Shown here: one piece after another, positions 34,342 through 42,223 of the stretch
How positions within the stretch are numbered: the first letter of the stretch is position 1
Layout: every line of letters starts with the position of its first letter
Source: Erysipelotrichaceae bacterium
GTDB taxonomy: Bacteria > Bacillota_I > Bacilli_A > Erysipelotrichales > Erysipelotrichaceae
Assembly (NCBI GenBank): GCA_017539025.1
Contig: JAFYHT010000071.1
Coordinates: 62,001 to 126,000 of the forward strand
Direction of reading: 5' to 3'
Length of the DNA: 64,000 nt
Position numbers and translations under genes: made by a program
The notes under the pieces: generated by a model
What the model was told of the DNA's origin: nothing
Database searches by the model: none
What the model saw: only the letters and a program-made list of their open reading frames with translations

Positions 34342-35009
34342 TGATGAAAGTGACAGGTAAAAAGCTTATCGTCTATCTGATCGGTACGATCATCCTGGCC
34401 ATCGGACTCACTCTCAACTCCAAAGTCACATTGGGAGTTTCTCCGATCCTTTCATCGCCATATGCGATCTCTGAGATCTTTGGCCTCAACTATCCTGATG
34501 TGATCTTTTTCTTCTATTGCATCCTGATCGCGTTGCAGCTGTTCATCCATATCTGTATCATCAAGACAAAAGAAAAAGAAGTTCTGATCGGTGATGTATT
34601 ACAGATCGTCGTTTCTCTTATATTCACCAGGATCATGAATGTCGTATCCATGATCATTCCTATCTTTGAGATAGAATGTCAGGGATTTTTCTCTACCATA
34701 TATTTCCGACTGATCATGTTGGCGCTGGCGATCGTACTGATCGGCCTGGGAGCTTCACTCACTTTGAATATGCATCTCATACCAAACCCGGGAGACGGCA
34801 TCGTCGCAACACTTGCCCAAGCAATGAAGAAACCGCTGGGTACAGCCAAAAACATCGTCGACTTCAGCTGTGTCTTCCTTGCGCTATGTATCTCATTGAT
34901 ATCCGCACACAAGATCGTCGGTGTAGGATTAGGAACACTGATCGCGATGTTGGGTGTGGGAAGAGTCATCAACATCGTCAATCACATATTTGACTTCTCA
35001 AAGTTTTGA
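34338..35009 (+). CDS. YczE/YyaS-type integral membrane protein (DUF6198)
   Basis: 223 residues with five or six membrane helices. The sequence IGTIILAIGLTLNSKVTLGVSPILSSPYAIS, outlined by IGTI and PYAIS, and a later LIPNPGDGIVATLAQ are typical of the YczE/YitT-like family of unknown function. Members are often next to regulators and may carry small molecules. Three consecutive ATG codons (34338, 34341, 34344) overlap the stop of the regulator gene; AAAGGAG is best spaced for the last one. It closes a two-gene operon at a bidirectional terminator. Confidence 0.85.
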   Translation: MMMKVTGKKLIVYLIGTIILAIGLTLNSKVTLGVSPILSSPYAISEIFGLNYPDVIFFFYCILIALQLFIHICIIKTKEKEVLIGDVLQIVVSLIFTRIMNVVSMIIPIFEIECQGFFSTIYFRLIMLALAIVLIGLGASLTLNMHLIPNPGDGIVATLAQAMKKPLGTAKNIVDFSCVFLALCISLISAHKIVGVGLGTLIAMLGVGRVINIVNHIFDFSKF

Positions 35010-35037
35010 AAGACACTCTTGCGAGTGCCTTTTATTT
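35009..35037. terminator. Bidirectional terminator
   Basis: AAAGACACTC pairs with GAGTGCCTTT (one G-T pair) around TTGC, with TTTATTTTT on the plus side. It separates the YczE-like and glycosyltransferase genes. Confidence 0.82.
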
Positions 35038-36279
35038 TTCAATTGCCTTTTTGTATAAGGAGTCGAGCTCTTCGATGATCTTATCCTGTGCGTAATGATT
35101 TCTGGCATAGGATGCGATCTGTTTCTTCCACTGCACTCTTTCTTCTCCGTCTTTCCTTGTCAGGACTTCCAGGATCTTGTTTGCCAGATCGACAGGATCT
35201 TCCGGCTCTACCAGACCGCCGACACTTTCATTGACGAAGTCAGGCAGTCCTCCCTGATTGGTCGCAATGACCGGTGCGCCGCATCCCATCGCTTCAATGG
35301 CTACCAGTCCAAACGGTTCTCTTCTGGAAGGGACCAGGTTGACATCGGCGATATTGTATACGCTTCTTAATTCCTGTTGGGCAACATTGCCGAAGAATCT
35401 GACGGTCTTTAATTCAAGATCCTTTGCCTGCTTGTGCAGTTTATCTCTTTCATCTCCATCACCAACGATCAGCGTGATCGTTTCAGGCTTTTTCTCTTCG
35501 TATATTTTGATCGCATCCAACAGGACATCAACACCCTTGAAGTTGGCGAGCTTGCCGGCAAAGGTGACGATCTTTTTACCTTCGTAATCTTCTTTCGCAA
35601 CATCATGTCTTGCCATGACGGCATCAAGATCCTGTGGCTCAGGATAGAAGATCGTCGGATCATAGCCGTTCCTCATCATGACGATCTTGTCCTTGTTTTC
35701 CGGGAATCTCTCTTCGATCAGTAAGCAGTTATCCTTAGAGATGGAGATGACAGCCTTGCAGGCATCCATTGCCTTTTGCGCATAGGGTCTGAGATCCGGC
35801 CACTTGTCAAAACCCATCAGGTCTGTGCCATGGGCAGTCAATACCAGCGGAACGCCATAACCGACTGCCAGAGAAGGAAGGATCCAGACGTGCTGGCCAT
35901 GGACGATATCCGGCTTCCAGTTTTCGATCTCTTCTTCGATCGCTTCTCTGAAAGCTTTTGTATACATTTCTAACTTTTCCTCATCCAGGTCAGCGAAAGT
36001 CGTAATGCTGCGGGGATGAGAAGTGAAACACGGAAAATTGAAAGGAAGAGGATCATCCATCGATCTTCCGGTACCCGCTTTCTCACTGACCTCGTTGCCC
36101 GGTGTGAAATATACCGGATGAAGTCTCACTCCCTCGGGCTCAGTGATCTCGTCGGTGTTTTCCGGCAAGATGATACATACCTCATGTCCAAGTTCTTTCA
36201 GATGAACAGCCAGGTTGCGGGTATAGGTCCCGCTTCCCGATCCAGCCAAAGGAAAATGATTGATCATCAGTACTTTCAT
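35032..36279 (-). CDS. Family 4 glycosyltransferase
   Basis: 415 residues with the GT-B fold: an N-terminal Rossmann half starting VLMINHFPLAGSGSGTYTRNLA with the Gly-rich acceptor loop, and a C-terminal half with VTFAGKLANFKGVDVLLDAI, VGDGDERDKLH and the EX7E-type motif PSRREPFGLVAIEAMGCGAPV. Gram-positive relatives make diglucosyl-diacylglycerol or poly-glycosyl lipids; others build capsule or mycothiol-like compounds. The acceptor is not readable here. AAGGAGAAA precedes the ATG. A TATAAT on the minus strand at 36313-36318 gives it its own promoter, just after the terminator of the upstream gene. Confidence 0.9.
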   Translation of the reverse strand: MKVLMINHFPLAGSGSGTYTRNLAVHLKELGHEVCIILPENTDEITEPEGVRLHPVYFTPGNEVSEKAGTGRSMDDPLPFNFPCFTSHPRSITTFADLDEEKLEMYTKAFREAIEEEIENWKPDIVHGQHVWILPSLAVGYGVPLVLTAHGTDLMGFDKWPDLRPYAQKAMDACKAVISISKDNCLLIEERFPENKDKIVMMRNGYDPTIFYPEPQDLDAVMARHDVAKEDYEGKKIVTFAGKLANFKGVDVLLDAIKIYEEKKPETITLIVGDGDERDKLHKQAKDLELKTVRFFGNVAQQELRSVYNIADVNLVPSRREPFGLVAIEAMGCGAPVIATNQGGLPDFVNESVGGLVEPEDPVDLANKILEVLTRKDGEERVQWKKQIASYARNHYAQDKIIEELDSLYKKAIEK

Positions 36280-36331
36280 ATTTTTCTCCTTTTTGTGTTA
36301 CTTGTTGATTACATTATACAATGTTAACCCA

Positions 36332-36363
36332 GATAAAAAATGAGACATATTCCTACGTCTCAT
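36332..36363 (-). terminator. Terminator of the YwaF-like gene
   Basis: On the minus strand ATGAGAC pairs with GTCTCAT around ten bases and is followed by TTTTTTATC; the stem covers the stop codon. Confidence 0.78.
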
Positions 36364-37168
36364 CACATTTTTTCGTTTTTTTCATCAATAACGGCGAGTA
36401 TACCACCGGGATCAGCAGGATCGCGATCCCTATCCTGACCAGCAGATACAAGAGCCACTTCCATTTTTCATCGAATACGATGCCCAACGGATTGTTGTAG
36501 GAAGAGAAGTAATTGATGTCGTAGGCAATGCCCATCAGTTCGTCTCCGTTATAGAACGGGACCGACATTATCGAATTCATATAGAAACTCACGCAATCCA
36601 GGACAAGTGTCAGGATGATCATCCACTTCATATCTTTGAAATGCATATCCGCTTCTTCGCTCATTCCGATATAGACTCCCTGTACGATGATCATCGCATG
36701 ATACAGGAAAAACTGCCAGGCACGCGGCGCTGTAAGGAAAGAGATCGTATCCGTAAACTCCGGAGCGATCGAAGAAAGGAAGACCGCCATCGTTCCGCCG
36801 ATGATGCTGGTACCATACATCAATGACCAGATCCTTTTTCTCCACTTGTCATCCTTTACGATCAGAGAAAGAAACATGAACGGGATCTGCAGGGAACACA
36901 GTTCAAACGGCATATGTTCCGCCTGCAGATATGGCGCATATTTTCCAGTCTCCTGATACACGAGAACTCCGTTCTCTACGACCTGTTCCACGATCGGAAC
37001 GATCTCGATGACCGAAAGGAACTTGATCACTTCCGATATGATTGCCAGAAGCAGACACAGAGAAGTCATCCTTCTCATCGTCGGCTTTTTCTTTTTACAT
37101 AGAAAGATCCCTGCAACGATCAGCACGATACTGATCGCGATCCAGATCAGATGTCCTGTAGAAAACAT
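36353..37168 (-). CDS. YwaF/TMEM164-like integral membrane protein
   Basis: 271 residues with seven membrane segments. The motif EHMPFELCSLQIP has the His and Cys, and LYHAMIIVQ the second His, that mark the YwaF/TMEM164 family. Human TMEM164 uses the Cys in acyl transfer to ether lipids; the bacterial role is unknown. AAGGAGATG precedes the ATG. It is divergent from a second multi-helix protein whose C-terminal half resembles the AIG1/ADTRP lipid-hydrolase family. Confidence 0.8.
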   Translation of the reverse strand: MFSTGHLIWIAISIVLIVAGIFLCKKKKPTMRRMTSLCLLLAIISEVIKFLSVIEIVPIVEQVVENGVLVYQETGKYAPYLQAEHMPFELCSLQIPFMFLSLIVKDDKWRKRIWSLMYGTSIIGGTMAVFLSSIAPEFTDTISFLTAPRAWQFFLYHAMIIVQGVYIGMSEEADMHFKDMKWMIILTLVLDCVSFYMNSIMSVPFYNGDELMGIAYDINYFSSYNNPLGIVFDEKWKWLLYLLVRIGIAILLIPVVYSPLLMKKTKKCDET

Positions 37169-37227
37169 AAGTTCATCTCCTTGTCTGTTCTTATTATTAT
37201 GATACTCTTCTTTTCGTGGGAAGGCTT

Positions 37228-37233
37228 TATAAT
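37228..37233 (+). promoter_or_regulatory. -10 box of probable leaderless promoter for the DUF5684/AIG1-like gene
   Basis: TATAAT followed by only GTAGGT and then the ATG at 37240, so the transcript should start at the start codon itself. Confidence 0.6.
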
Positions 37234-37239
37234 GTAGGT

Positions 37240-38748
37240 ATGGATCTCAATCTATTCATCTATCACATCTATAAAGCAATCATGGATTCTAAGATCAATA
37301 CGATCGCAGCGATCGCTCTGGTGCTCATATACCTCTTCCTTTCGATCTTCGGCATGTGGAAGGTCTTTGAGAAAGCGGGAAGGAAAGGGTGGTATGCCTG
37401 TATCCCGTTCTTCAACTACTATCAGCTCTTTGATATTGCCTGGGAAGGAAAATACGGCATCATTTTCAGCGTGATCGAAGTGCTGTACATGTTGTTGTCA
37501 TCCGGTCAGGGAAAACTCCTGACCAAAGGCTTTACCGGCTTCTTTTGCATGGCTTTGTTCATCGCTTCTTTCATCTTCCTGTCCTTTGCCAAGATCAAGC
37601 TGGCTTTCTCATTCAAAAAGGGATCGATCTTCTGTTACGGACTGATCTTTTTAGAGATCGCTTTCCTGATCGTCCTGGGTCTTGATGAGAGCCGTTATCT
37701 TGGTCCGACTTTAAGAAGATACAACAGTGAGACAAAACAGATCCACATCAGACCCGGATCCTCCCTGCTGTCTCAGCGCAGATACATGATCAATCTGTAC
37801 AAGAGAAGAAGTGCAGTTGCGCTTTTTGCGGGATCGATCGTCTTTGTCGTTTCTCTTGCAGCCATCGCCGGTGGACTACAGAGGACATATATCTATCAGG
37901 AAAATGAACCGACCTATTCTCTTTTCCATTACTTCACGATCAATTCCAATCTGCTTTCCGCAACCGGTGCTGCCTTTATGATCCCGTATGCAGTTGAAGG
38001 CGTCCGCAAGAAACGATTTGCCTTCCCTAAGTGGGTCTCGCTCTTCCAGTATTCCGGAGCGATCTGTACGACTTTGACGATGATCTTTTCGATCATCTTC
38101 ATCTTCCCGACTCAAGGTCCGGAGATGGCCTTTGGCGGAATGAACTTCTGGCTGCACATCATTTGTCCGATCATGGCGCTGGTCCTGCTGTTCATGGTGG
38201 AGATCGATATCCAGTTCTCCCTGAGTGATACCATGACCTGTCTTGTGCCGTTCTTCCTCTACTCCCTTGTCTATATCGTCAATGTCGTATTGCTTGGGGA
38301 AGAAAACGGCGGATGGAGAGACATCTACATGATCAACACCTATGTGCCTGCTGCAGTCTCTGCACCACTGATATTCATGTTGGGGTTTGCGATCGCCTAT
38401 GTGATCAGATTCTTCTACAACAGACTGTCCGCTTTCAGACAGAAACAGCTCGTTTCTCTCTGGAAAGACGACGCATCGGAAGTCGAGATCAACATCGAAG
38501 TCTACGGCCTTGGAAGATACAATGGCAAGCACACAGGCCACAACAACATCGCCATGCCGATCGACATCCTGGAGATGCTGGCAGAAAAGTATTCTCTTGA
38601 TCTTTCAAGACTCTGTTCCATCTACAACAAAGGCCTCATCGACGGCTTAAAAGAACAGGGCGATCCTGATGAAACTCTCAGAGAAAATCTCGCCTACCTG
38701 ATCGGTACGCCAAGAGATCTGTCCACACAGAAAAGCGAGGAAGCATAA
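37240..38748 (+). CDS. Membrane protein: DUF5684-like N-terminus joined to AIG1/Pr6Pr-like domain
   Basis: 502 residues. The N-terminal 150 residues (MWKVFEKAGRKGWYACIPFFNYYQLFDIAW) match the DUF5684/signal-peptidase-I-associated membrane domain with the pattern KAG-x-x-GW-x-x-x-IPF-N. The middle part from about 190 has six membrane segments with FHYFTINSNLLSA and FWLHIICPIMAL, which fit the Thr and His of the FAR-17a/AIG1 (Pr6Pr) family, threonine hydrolases of branched fatty-acid esters in animals. A soluble C-terminal tail of about 90 residues follows. The start at 37240 is favoured by the TATAAT six bases upstream; a GTG-like extension lacks support. It overlaps the phosphatase gene (TAATG). 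Confidence 0.72.
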   Translation: MDLNLFIYHIYKAIMDSKINTIAAIALVLIYLFLSIFGMWKVFEKAGRKGWYACIPFFNYYQLFDIAWEGKYGIIFSVIEVLYMLLSSGQGKLLTKGFTGFFCMALFIASFIFLSFAKIKLAFSFKKGSIFCYGLIFLEIAFLIVLGLDESRYLGPTLRRYNSETKQIHIRPGSSLLSQRRYMINLYKRRSAVALFAGSIVFVVSLAAIAGGLQRTYIYQENEPTYSLFHYFTINSNLLSATGAAFMIPYAVEGVRKKRFAFPKWVSLFQYSGAICTTLTMIFSIIFIFPTQGPEMAFGGMNFWLHIICPIMALVLLFMVEIDIQFSLSDTMTCLVPFFLYSLVYIVNVVLLGEENGGWRDIYMINTYVPAAVSAPLIFMLGFAIAYVIRFFYNRLSAFRQKQLVSLWKDDASEVEINIEVYGLGRYNGKHTGHNNIAMPIDILEMLAEKYSLDLSRLCSIYNKGLIDGLKEQGDPDETLRENLAYLIGTPRDLSTQKSEEA

Positions 38749-39266
38749 TGTTCTATCTGATCAGACATGGAGAAGCCGATTATGATCTGGCAGGCCAGAA
38801 GATCTATCAGGGCTTTGGCATCGATCTTTGTCCCTTATCAAAGAAAGGGATCGAACAGATCGAAGAAGCAGCAAACGATGAACGACTGAAAGACGCTGAT
38901 CTGATTTTAAGTTCTCCTTATACCAGAGCCTTACAGACAGCAGCCATCCTTTCCAGAAAACTGAATGTCCCGATCATCGTTGAGACCGATCTTCATGAAT
39001 GGGTCGCAAACAAAGACTATGTTTATGAAGATGATGAAACAGCTGAAGAAGCTTTCCTGGAATATCAATCCAATCACGGCCATTATCCAAAAGGTGAAAC
39101 AAGAAAGTGGGAATCTTCAGATCACATCAAAGAAAGAGTCGACAACGTATTAAAGAAATACACTTCATATAAAAAAGTGATCATCGCATGTCATGGAATG
39201 ACGATGCAGGCATTGACTGACATCAGACATCCCGACAACGGGCAGATCGTCGAATACAAATTGTAA
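38748..39266 (+). CDS. Histidine phosphatase family protein
   Basis: 172 residues. The RHG motif LIRHGEADYD opens the sequence, LSSPYTRALQTA provides the second Arg, ETDLHEW the acid, and ACHGMTMQAL the second His. This is a complete small branch-1 histidine phosphatase related to phosphoglycerate mutase. Substrates in this family range from sugar phosphates to cobalamin intermediates. It is translationally coupled to the membrane protein gene upstream and ends at a hairpin. Confidence 0.9.
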   Translation: MFYLIRHGEADYDLAGQKIYQGFGIDLCPLSKKGIEQIEEAANDERLKDADLILSSPYTRALQTAAILSRKLNVPIIVETDLHEWVANKDYVYEDDETAEEAFLEYQSNHGHYPKGETRKWESSDHIKERVDNVLKKYTSYKKVIIACHGMTMQALTDIRHPDNGQIVEYKL

Positions 39267-39269
39267 AAC

Positions 39270-39293
39270 ATAAGGCAGCAGACGCTGCCTTAT
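39270..39293. terminator. Bidirectional hairpin terminator
   Basis: ATAAGGCAGC pairs perfectly with GCTGCCTTAT around AGAC between two convergent genes; T-runs are short. Confidence 0.65.
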
Positions 39294-39760
39294 TCATTGA
39301 TCAGTTTTATCATTCCTACTTGTGAAAGCTCGAAGTGAGTCCTGCCGTTTTCCGTTTCTGCCCCGATCTTCAGATAGAGAGAAACAGCCGGGATATTCCA
39401 GTTTTGCGAACCCCAGGCCATTGCTTGACATCCTCTTTCGATCCCAAGCTTTGCCATATGCTTCAGAAAATCTCTTCCTCTTCCCTTGCCTCTGTATCCT
39501 TCATCGATATAGAGGTCTTCCAGATAGATCTTCTTCTTGCCGGAAAAAGAAGAAAAGATCGTATAAAAGAAACAATATCCAATGATGCGATCATCTTCCA
39601 TCATGAACACCACTTCACCAAGGTGATCCTCAAACATCGCTTTCTTCAAAGTTTCTTCATCAACTTTGACTTCATCCGATCTGCTTTCATAATCGGCCAG
39701 TTTTCTGATATAAGTCAGAACCGTTGAAACATCTTCTTTTTTCGCAAGCCTGTATTCCAT
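39290..39760 (-). CDS. GNAT family N-acetyltransferase (diamine-acetyltransferase-like)
   Basis: 156 residues. The acetyl-CoA loop is EGYRGKGRGRDFLKHM, preceded by the strand IYLEDLYID, a pairing typical of the spermidine/diamine acetyltransferase branch (YLEDLYV in that group). The C-terminal segment WNIPAVSLYLKIGAE also fits. A TATAAT lies six bases before the ATG with no ribosome site, so the message is probably leaderless. It is transcribed alone. Confidence 0.88.
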   Translation of the reverse strand: MEYRLAKKEDVSTVLTYIRKLADYESRSDEVKVDEETLKKAMFEDHLGEVVFMMEDDRIIGYCFFYTIFSSFSGKKKIYLEDLYIDEGYRGKGRGRDFLKHMAKLGIERGCQAMAWGSQNWNIPAVSLYLKIGAETENGRTHFELSQVGMIKLINE

Positions 39761-39766
39761 GAAACC

Positions 39767-39772
39767 ATTATA
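39767..39772 (-). promoter_or_regulatory. -10 box of probable leaderless promoter for the GNAT gene
   Basis: TATAAT on the minus strand, followed by GGTTTC and the ATG at 39760. Confidence 0.6.
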
Positions 39773-39799
39773 AAACAGATCCTCATCTGAGGATCCGTC

Positions 39800-40255
39800 T
39801 TACTCGATCATGATCGTATTCTTGTGAGCGATCTTTTCATATTCCTTTTTCGGAATATCAAGCTTCAGCACACCGTTTTCGAATTTCGCATGAACTTCTT
39901 CATTTGTGATGCCTTCACCAACATAGAAGCTCCTTGACATCATACCGGAATATCTTTCCTGACGTACGATCTTTCCCTTGTGGTCCTTTTCATCTTCATC
40001 AAGACCCTTGGAAGCAGATACTGTCATATATCCGTCATTGAGCTCGATATTGATGTCTTCTTTCCTGAATCCCGGAAGATCGATCTCTACTTCGTAGTGA
40101 TCTTCGTGATCCTTAACATCCATCAACATTTCTCTGTTCGTATGTTTTCCATACAGTTTGCGGTCGACCCTGTTCATTTCCTTCATCATACCGAAAGGAT
40201 CAAACCAGTCATCAAATACATTATCCGTAAAAATCTTAGGTGTTAACATAGTCAT
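39800..40255 (-). CDS. Hsp20/alpha-crystallin family small heat-shock protein
   Basis: 151 residues. The alpha-crystallin domain runs from about 45 to 145: YEVEIDLPGFRKEDINIELNDGYMTVSA, RSFYVGEGI, and the closing FENGVLKLDIPK with the C-terminal I-x-I-like tail. It is an ATP-independent holdase that binds unfolding proteins. Control by heat is supported by a CIRCE element overlapping its promoter. The leader is about 100 bases long. GGAGG lies only four bases before the first ATG, so the second Met (40249) could be used instead. Confidence 0.93.
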   Translation of the reverse strand: MTMLTPKIFTDNVFDDWFDPFGMMKEMNRVDRKLYGKHTNREMLMDVKDHEDHYEVEIDLPGFRKEDINIELNDGYMTVSASKGLDEDEKDHKGKIVRQERYSGMMSRSFYVGEGITNEEVHAKFENGVLKLDIPKKEYEKIAHKNTIMIE

Positions 40256-40357
40256 TTACCTCCTTTACTTTTCATCATTGTTCACAGAATGAACTATGTT
40301 TCCAAGCAAGGGAATGGAGGGTTTGGATCTATGTGATCTTCTCTGATTTCCTTGTAC

Positions 40358-40372
40358 AACTATGTTATAGTT
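40358..40372. promoter_or_regulatory. Palindrome overlapping the hsp20 -10 box
   Basis: AACTAT-GTT-ATAGTT, a perfect 6-base inverted repeat. Half of it (AACTATGTT) recurs at 40292-40300 in the leader. It could be a second regulator site in addition to CIRCE. Confidence 0.4.
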
Positions 40373-40392
40373 CTCTTTTTTAGCAATGTCAA
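40364..40392 (-). promoter_or_regulatory. Sigma-A promoter of hsp20
   Basis: On the minus strand TTGACA (40387-40392) and TATAAC (40364-40369) with 17 bases between. Confidence 0.85.
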
Positions 40393-40406
40393 TAGGTGAG
40401 TGCTAA
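40380..40406. promoter_or_regulatory. CIRCE element (HrcA operator)
   Basis: On the minus strand TTAGCACTC, nine bases, then CATTGCTAA. The first arm matches the CIRCE consensus exactly; the second matches at seven of nine positions. It overlaps the -35 box of hsp20, so HrcA would block transcription until heat stress. Confidence 0.85.
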
Positions 40407-40417
40407 TTTCTTAAAAA

Positions 40418-41017
40418 TTATTTCGTCAGAAAATAAGCGATCACCGCAAACATTGCCATGATCTGAAAGTGATCGAAAAAGAAACGGAATAATGATTCAT
40501 CAAAATCAAAAAACGCAAAAGATGTTCTCAGAAACATGTAGTCTATGAATCTTCTTCTCATGAAGGCATAGACACCGTTTGCTCCTAAAGCAAGGAAAGC
40601 GATCTGAATGATCTTAGGGATGTGATATCTTCGTATCATCGTACTTAAATGTGTTCCGATATGTAAACTCAGCAAGACAAAACCCCAGTAAGCCAGGAAG
40701 AGATGAATGCTTCTGGCATAGGAAGTGAACAGATTCAGTTTAAAAAGATATCTCGACATCATGATGCCTGTGATCGGCTGTAAGACCATGAACACCAGTA
40801 ATAAGATATCGATGACATTGCAGAAGATCCTGACAGGATCCTTCTTCCTTCTCTTCAGGCTCTTATACCACCAGCGATTCAGGTAGTGATGGATGATGAA
40901 CAGGATAAAGACAGCGATGCCGAAAAACTCATGATACTTCTCTGAAGTCAGAGAATAACTCATGAGCACATGCATCAGCACCGTCATCAGGATATCGATA
41001 ATGATCCTTTTATCCAT
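40418..41017 (-). CDS. DUF4405 membrane protein, probable b-type haem protein
   Basis: 199 residues with four or five membrane helices. Histidines cluster in the helices as in cytochrome b561 folds: KYHEFFGIAVFILFIIHHY, RSIHLFLAYWG and LHIGTHL. This spacing fits DUF4405, a family often found beside flavoproteins. It would move electrons through the membrane. It directly abuts the flavodoxin lipoprotein gene, and that pairing suggests an electron route to or from the outside. Confidence 0.85.
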   Translation of the reverse strand: MDKRIIIDILMTVLMHVLMSYSLTSEKYHEFFGIAVFILFIIHHYLNRWWYKSLKRRKKDPVRIFCNVIDILLLVFMVLQPITGIMMSRYLFKLNLFTSYARSIHLFLAYWGFVLLSLHIGTHLSTMIRRYHIPKIIQIAFLALGANGVYAFMRRRFIDYMFLRTSFAFFDFDESLFRFFFDHFQIMAMFAVIAYFLTK

Positions 41018-41662
41018 TTAATAACCCGATTCTTTCAAGAAATCCTCAACGACCTTCTTTGTATCATCACGCTTGTTCTGGGCATCCGATCCTCTGATCG
41101 CAAGACCCTTCAATACAGTTGAATCAGGGCAGGCATCCTGCAGCTTCTTATCAAAACCGGAAAGTCCGCTTCCTTCGTGTGTGCAGAAAGGGACCAGGGT
41201 CTTTCCTGAAAAATCATTGTTTTCAAAAACGGTATACATGATCATCGGCCAGTCTCCCCACCAGACAGGTGCACCGATGAAGATCAGATCGTAACTCTGC
41301 GGATCAGGGATCGGATTCCAATAGGTAGGACGGGCATTTTCATTCTGTTCTTCTTTTGCCACCTCTGTTAATTCCTTATATGTATCCGGATATTCCTTGT
41401 TTGGCTGGATCAGAACATAGTCTGCATCAAAATGATCTGCGATCATAAGAGACACGATATAAGTGTTTCCCTCATCGATCACGCCGACATTGTACTGTTC
41501 TCCCTTAAGAGAAAAACAGATGACCAGGACTTTGAAATCATCCGCATCTTCTTCCTCAATAACGTTTTCCGTTTCTTCTTTAACGATGGTTTCCGTTTCT
41601 TCCTTTTTTGTGCATCCGCTGATGCACAATAAGAAGATCAGAAATATAACAAGTTTCTTCAT
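41018..41662 (-). CDS. Surface flavodoxin-like lipoprotein
   Basis: 214 residues. The signal peptide ends in the lipobox CISGC (Cys17), followed by an acidic linker. The flavodoxin domain has VLVICFSLKGEQYNVGVI in place of the classical SxTGxT phosphate loop, then IFIGAPVWWGDWPM and FCTHEGSGLSGF, which are typical of FMN-binding flavodoxins of the LLM/WrbA-like group. It should sit on the outer face of the membrane holding FMN, next to the DUF4405 haem protein. It overlaps the ygjV gene by four bases. Confidence 0.87.
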   Translation of the reverse strand: MKKLVIFLIFLLCISGCTKKEETETIVKEETENVIEEEDADDFKVLVICFSLKGEQYNVGVIDEGNTYIVSLMIADHFDADYVLIQPNKEYPDTYKELTEVAKEEQNENARPTYWNPIPDPQSYDLIFIGAPVWWGDWPMIMYTVFENNDFSGKTLVPFCTHEGSGLSGFDKKLQDACPDSTVLKGLAIRGSDAQNKRDDTKKVVEDFLKESGY

Positions 41663-42168
41663 GATCTGTCTTCCTCCTTCATCCTGATCGCGTGATAGAG
41701 ATAAGAGATACTGTTGACAAGATTGGTAATCACACCCGCATATCCCTTGATCGCAAAGTTATAGATCGCCCAGCAGAAAGAAGAGAAAGCACAGACGAAA
41801 CGGATCTGTCTGGCCGTTGACTTCCTGTTGATGATGATCAGTGACTGAGATACGTTTGCAACGATCGGCAGATAACCTAAGAGTCCCTTGTTATTGAAAA
41901 GGATACCGAATATGATCGCTGCCGAAATAAAGAGATAGGTCAGCCATCTGGAAGCGATGCCATTGATGGAAAGCAGATTCCTGGTGATCCCTATGACATC
42001 CATGACGATAGCTCCGTATCCTTTAAGAAGATAGGAAGCAACCGTCATCACCAGCATCGATACGATCTGATAGATCAGGATCGTTTTCTTGTTTTTCCTG
42101 GATGATGCGATAAACAGTATCGCTTCGCCGATGATCATCAGGATATTTGCGATCAGTACTTCATTCAT
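41659..42168 (-). CDS. YgjV-family inner membrane protein
   Basis: 169 residues with five or six short hydrophobic helices and the YgjV patterns DVIGITRNLLS and FCWAIYNFAIKGYAGVITN. The function of the family is unknown; it resembles small SWEET/PQ-loop-like membrane proteins. It is the first gene of the flavodoxin-DUF4405 operon. TATGAT lies 11 bases before the ATG and no ribosome site is visible. Confidence 0.83.
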   Translation of the reverse strand: MNEVLIANILMIIGEAILFIASSRKNKKTILIYQIVSMLVMTVASYLLKGYGAIVMDVIGITRNLLSINGIASRWLTYLFISAAIIFGILFNNKGLLGYLPIVANVSQSLIIINRKSTARQIRFVCAFSSFCWAIYNFAIKGYAGVITNLVNSISYLYHAIRMKEEDRS

Positions 42169-42179
42169 GGATTCACTAT

Positions 42180-42185
42180 ATCATA
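42180..42185 (-). promoter_or_regulatory. -10 box for the ygjV-flavodoxin operon
   Basis: TATGAT on the minus strand, 11 bases before the ATG at 42168; the transcript leader would be about five bases. Confidence 0.45.
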
Positions 42186-42206
42186 TCTGATCGATGAATT
42201 CCGTTT

Positions 42207-42212
42207 TATGAT
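42207..42212 (+). promoter_or_regulatory. -10 box for the serine-hydrolase lipoprotein gene
   Basis: TATGAT 11 bases before the ATG at 42224. It faces the promoter at 42180-42185, and the two overlap within a 55-base gap, so polymerase probably occupies only one at a time. Confidence 0.45.
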
Positions 42213-42223
42213 AGAGTAAGTTT

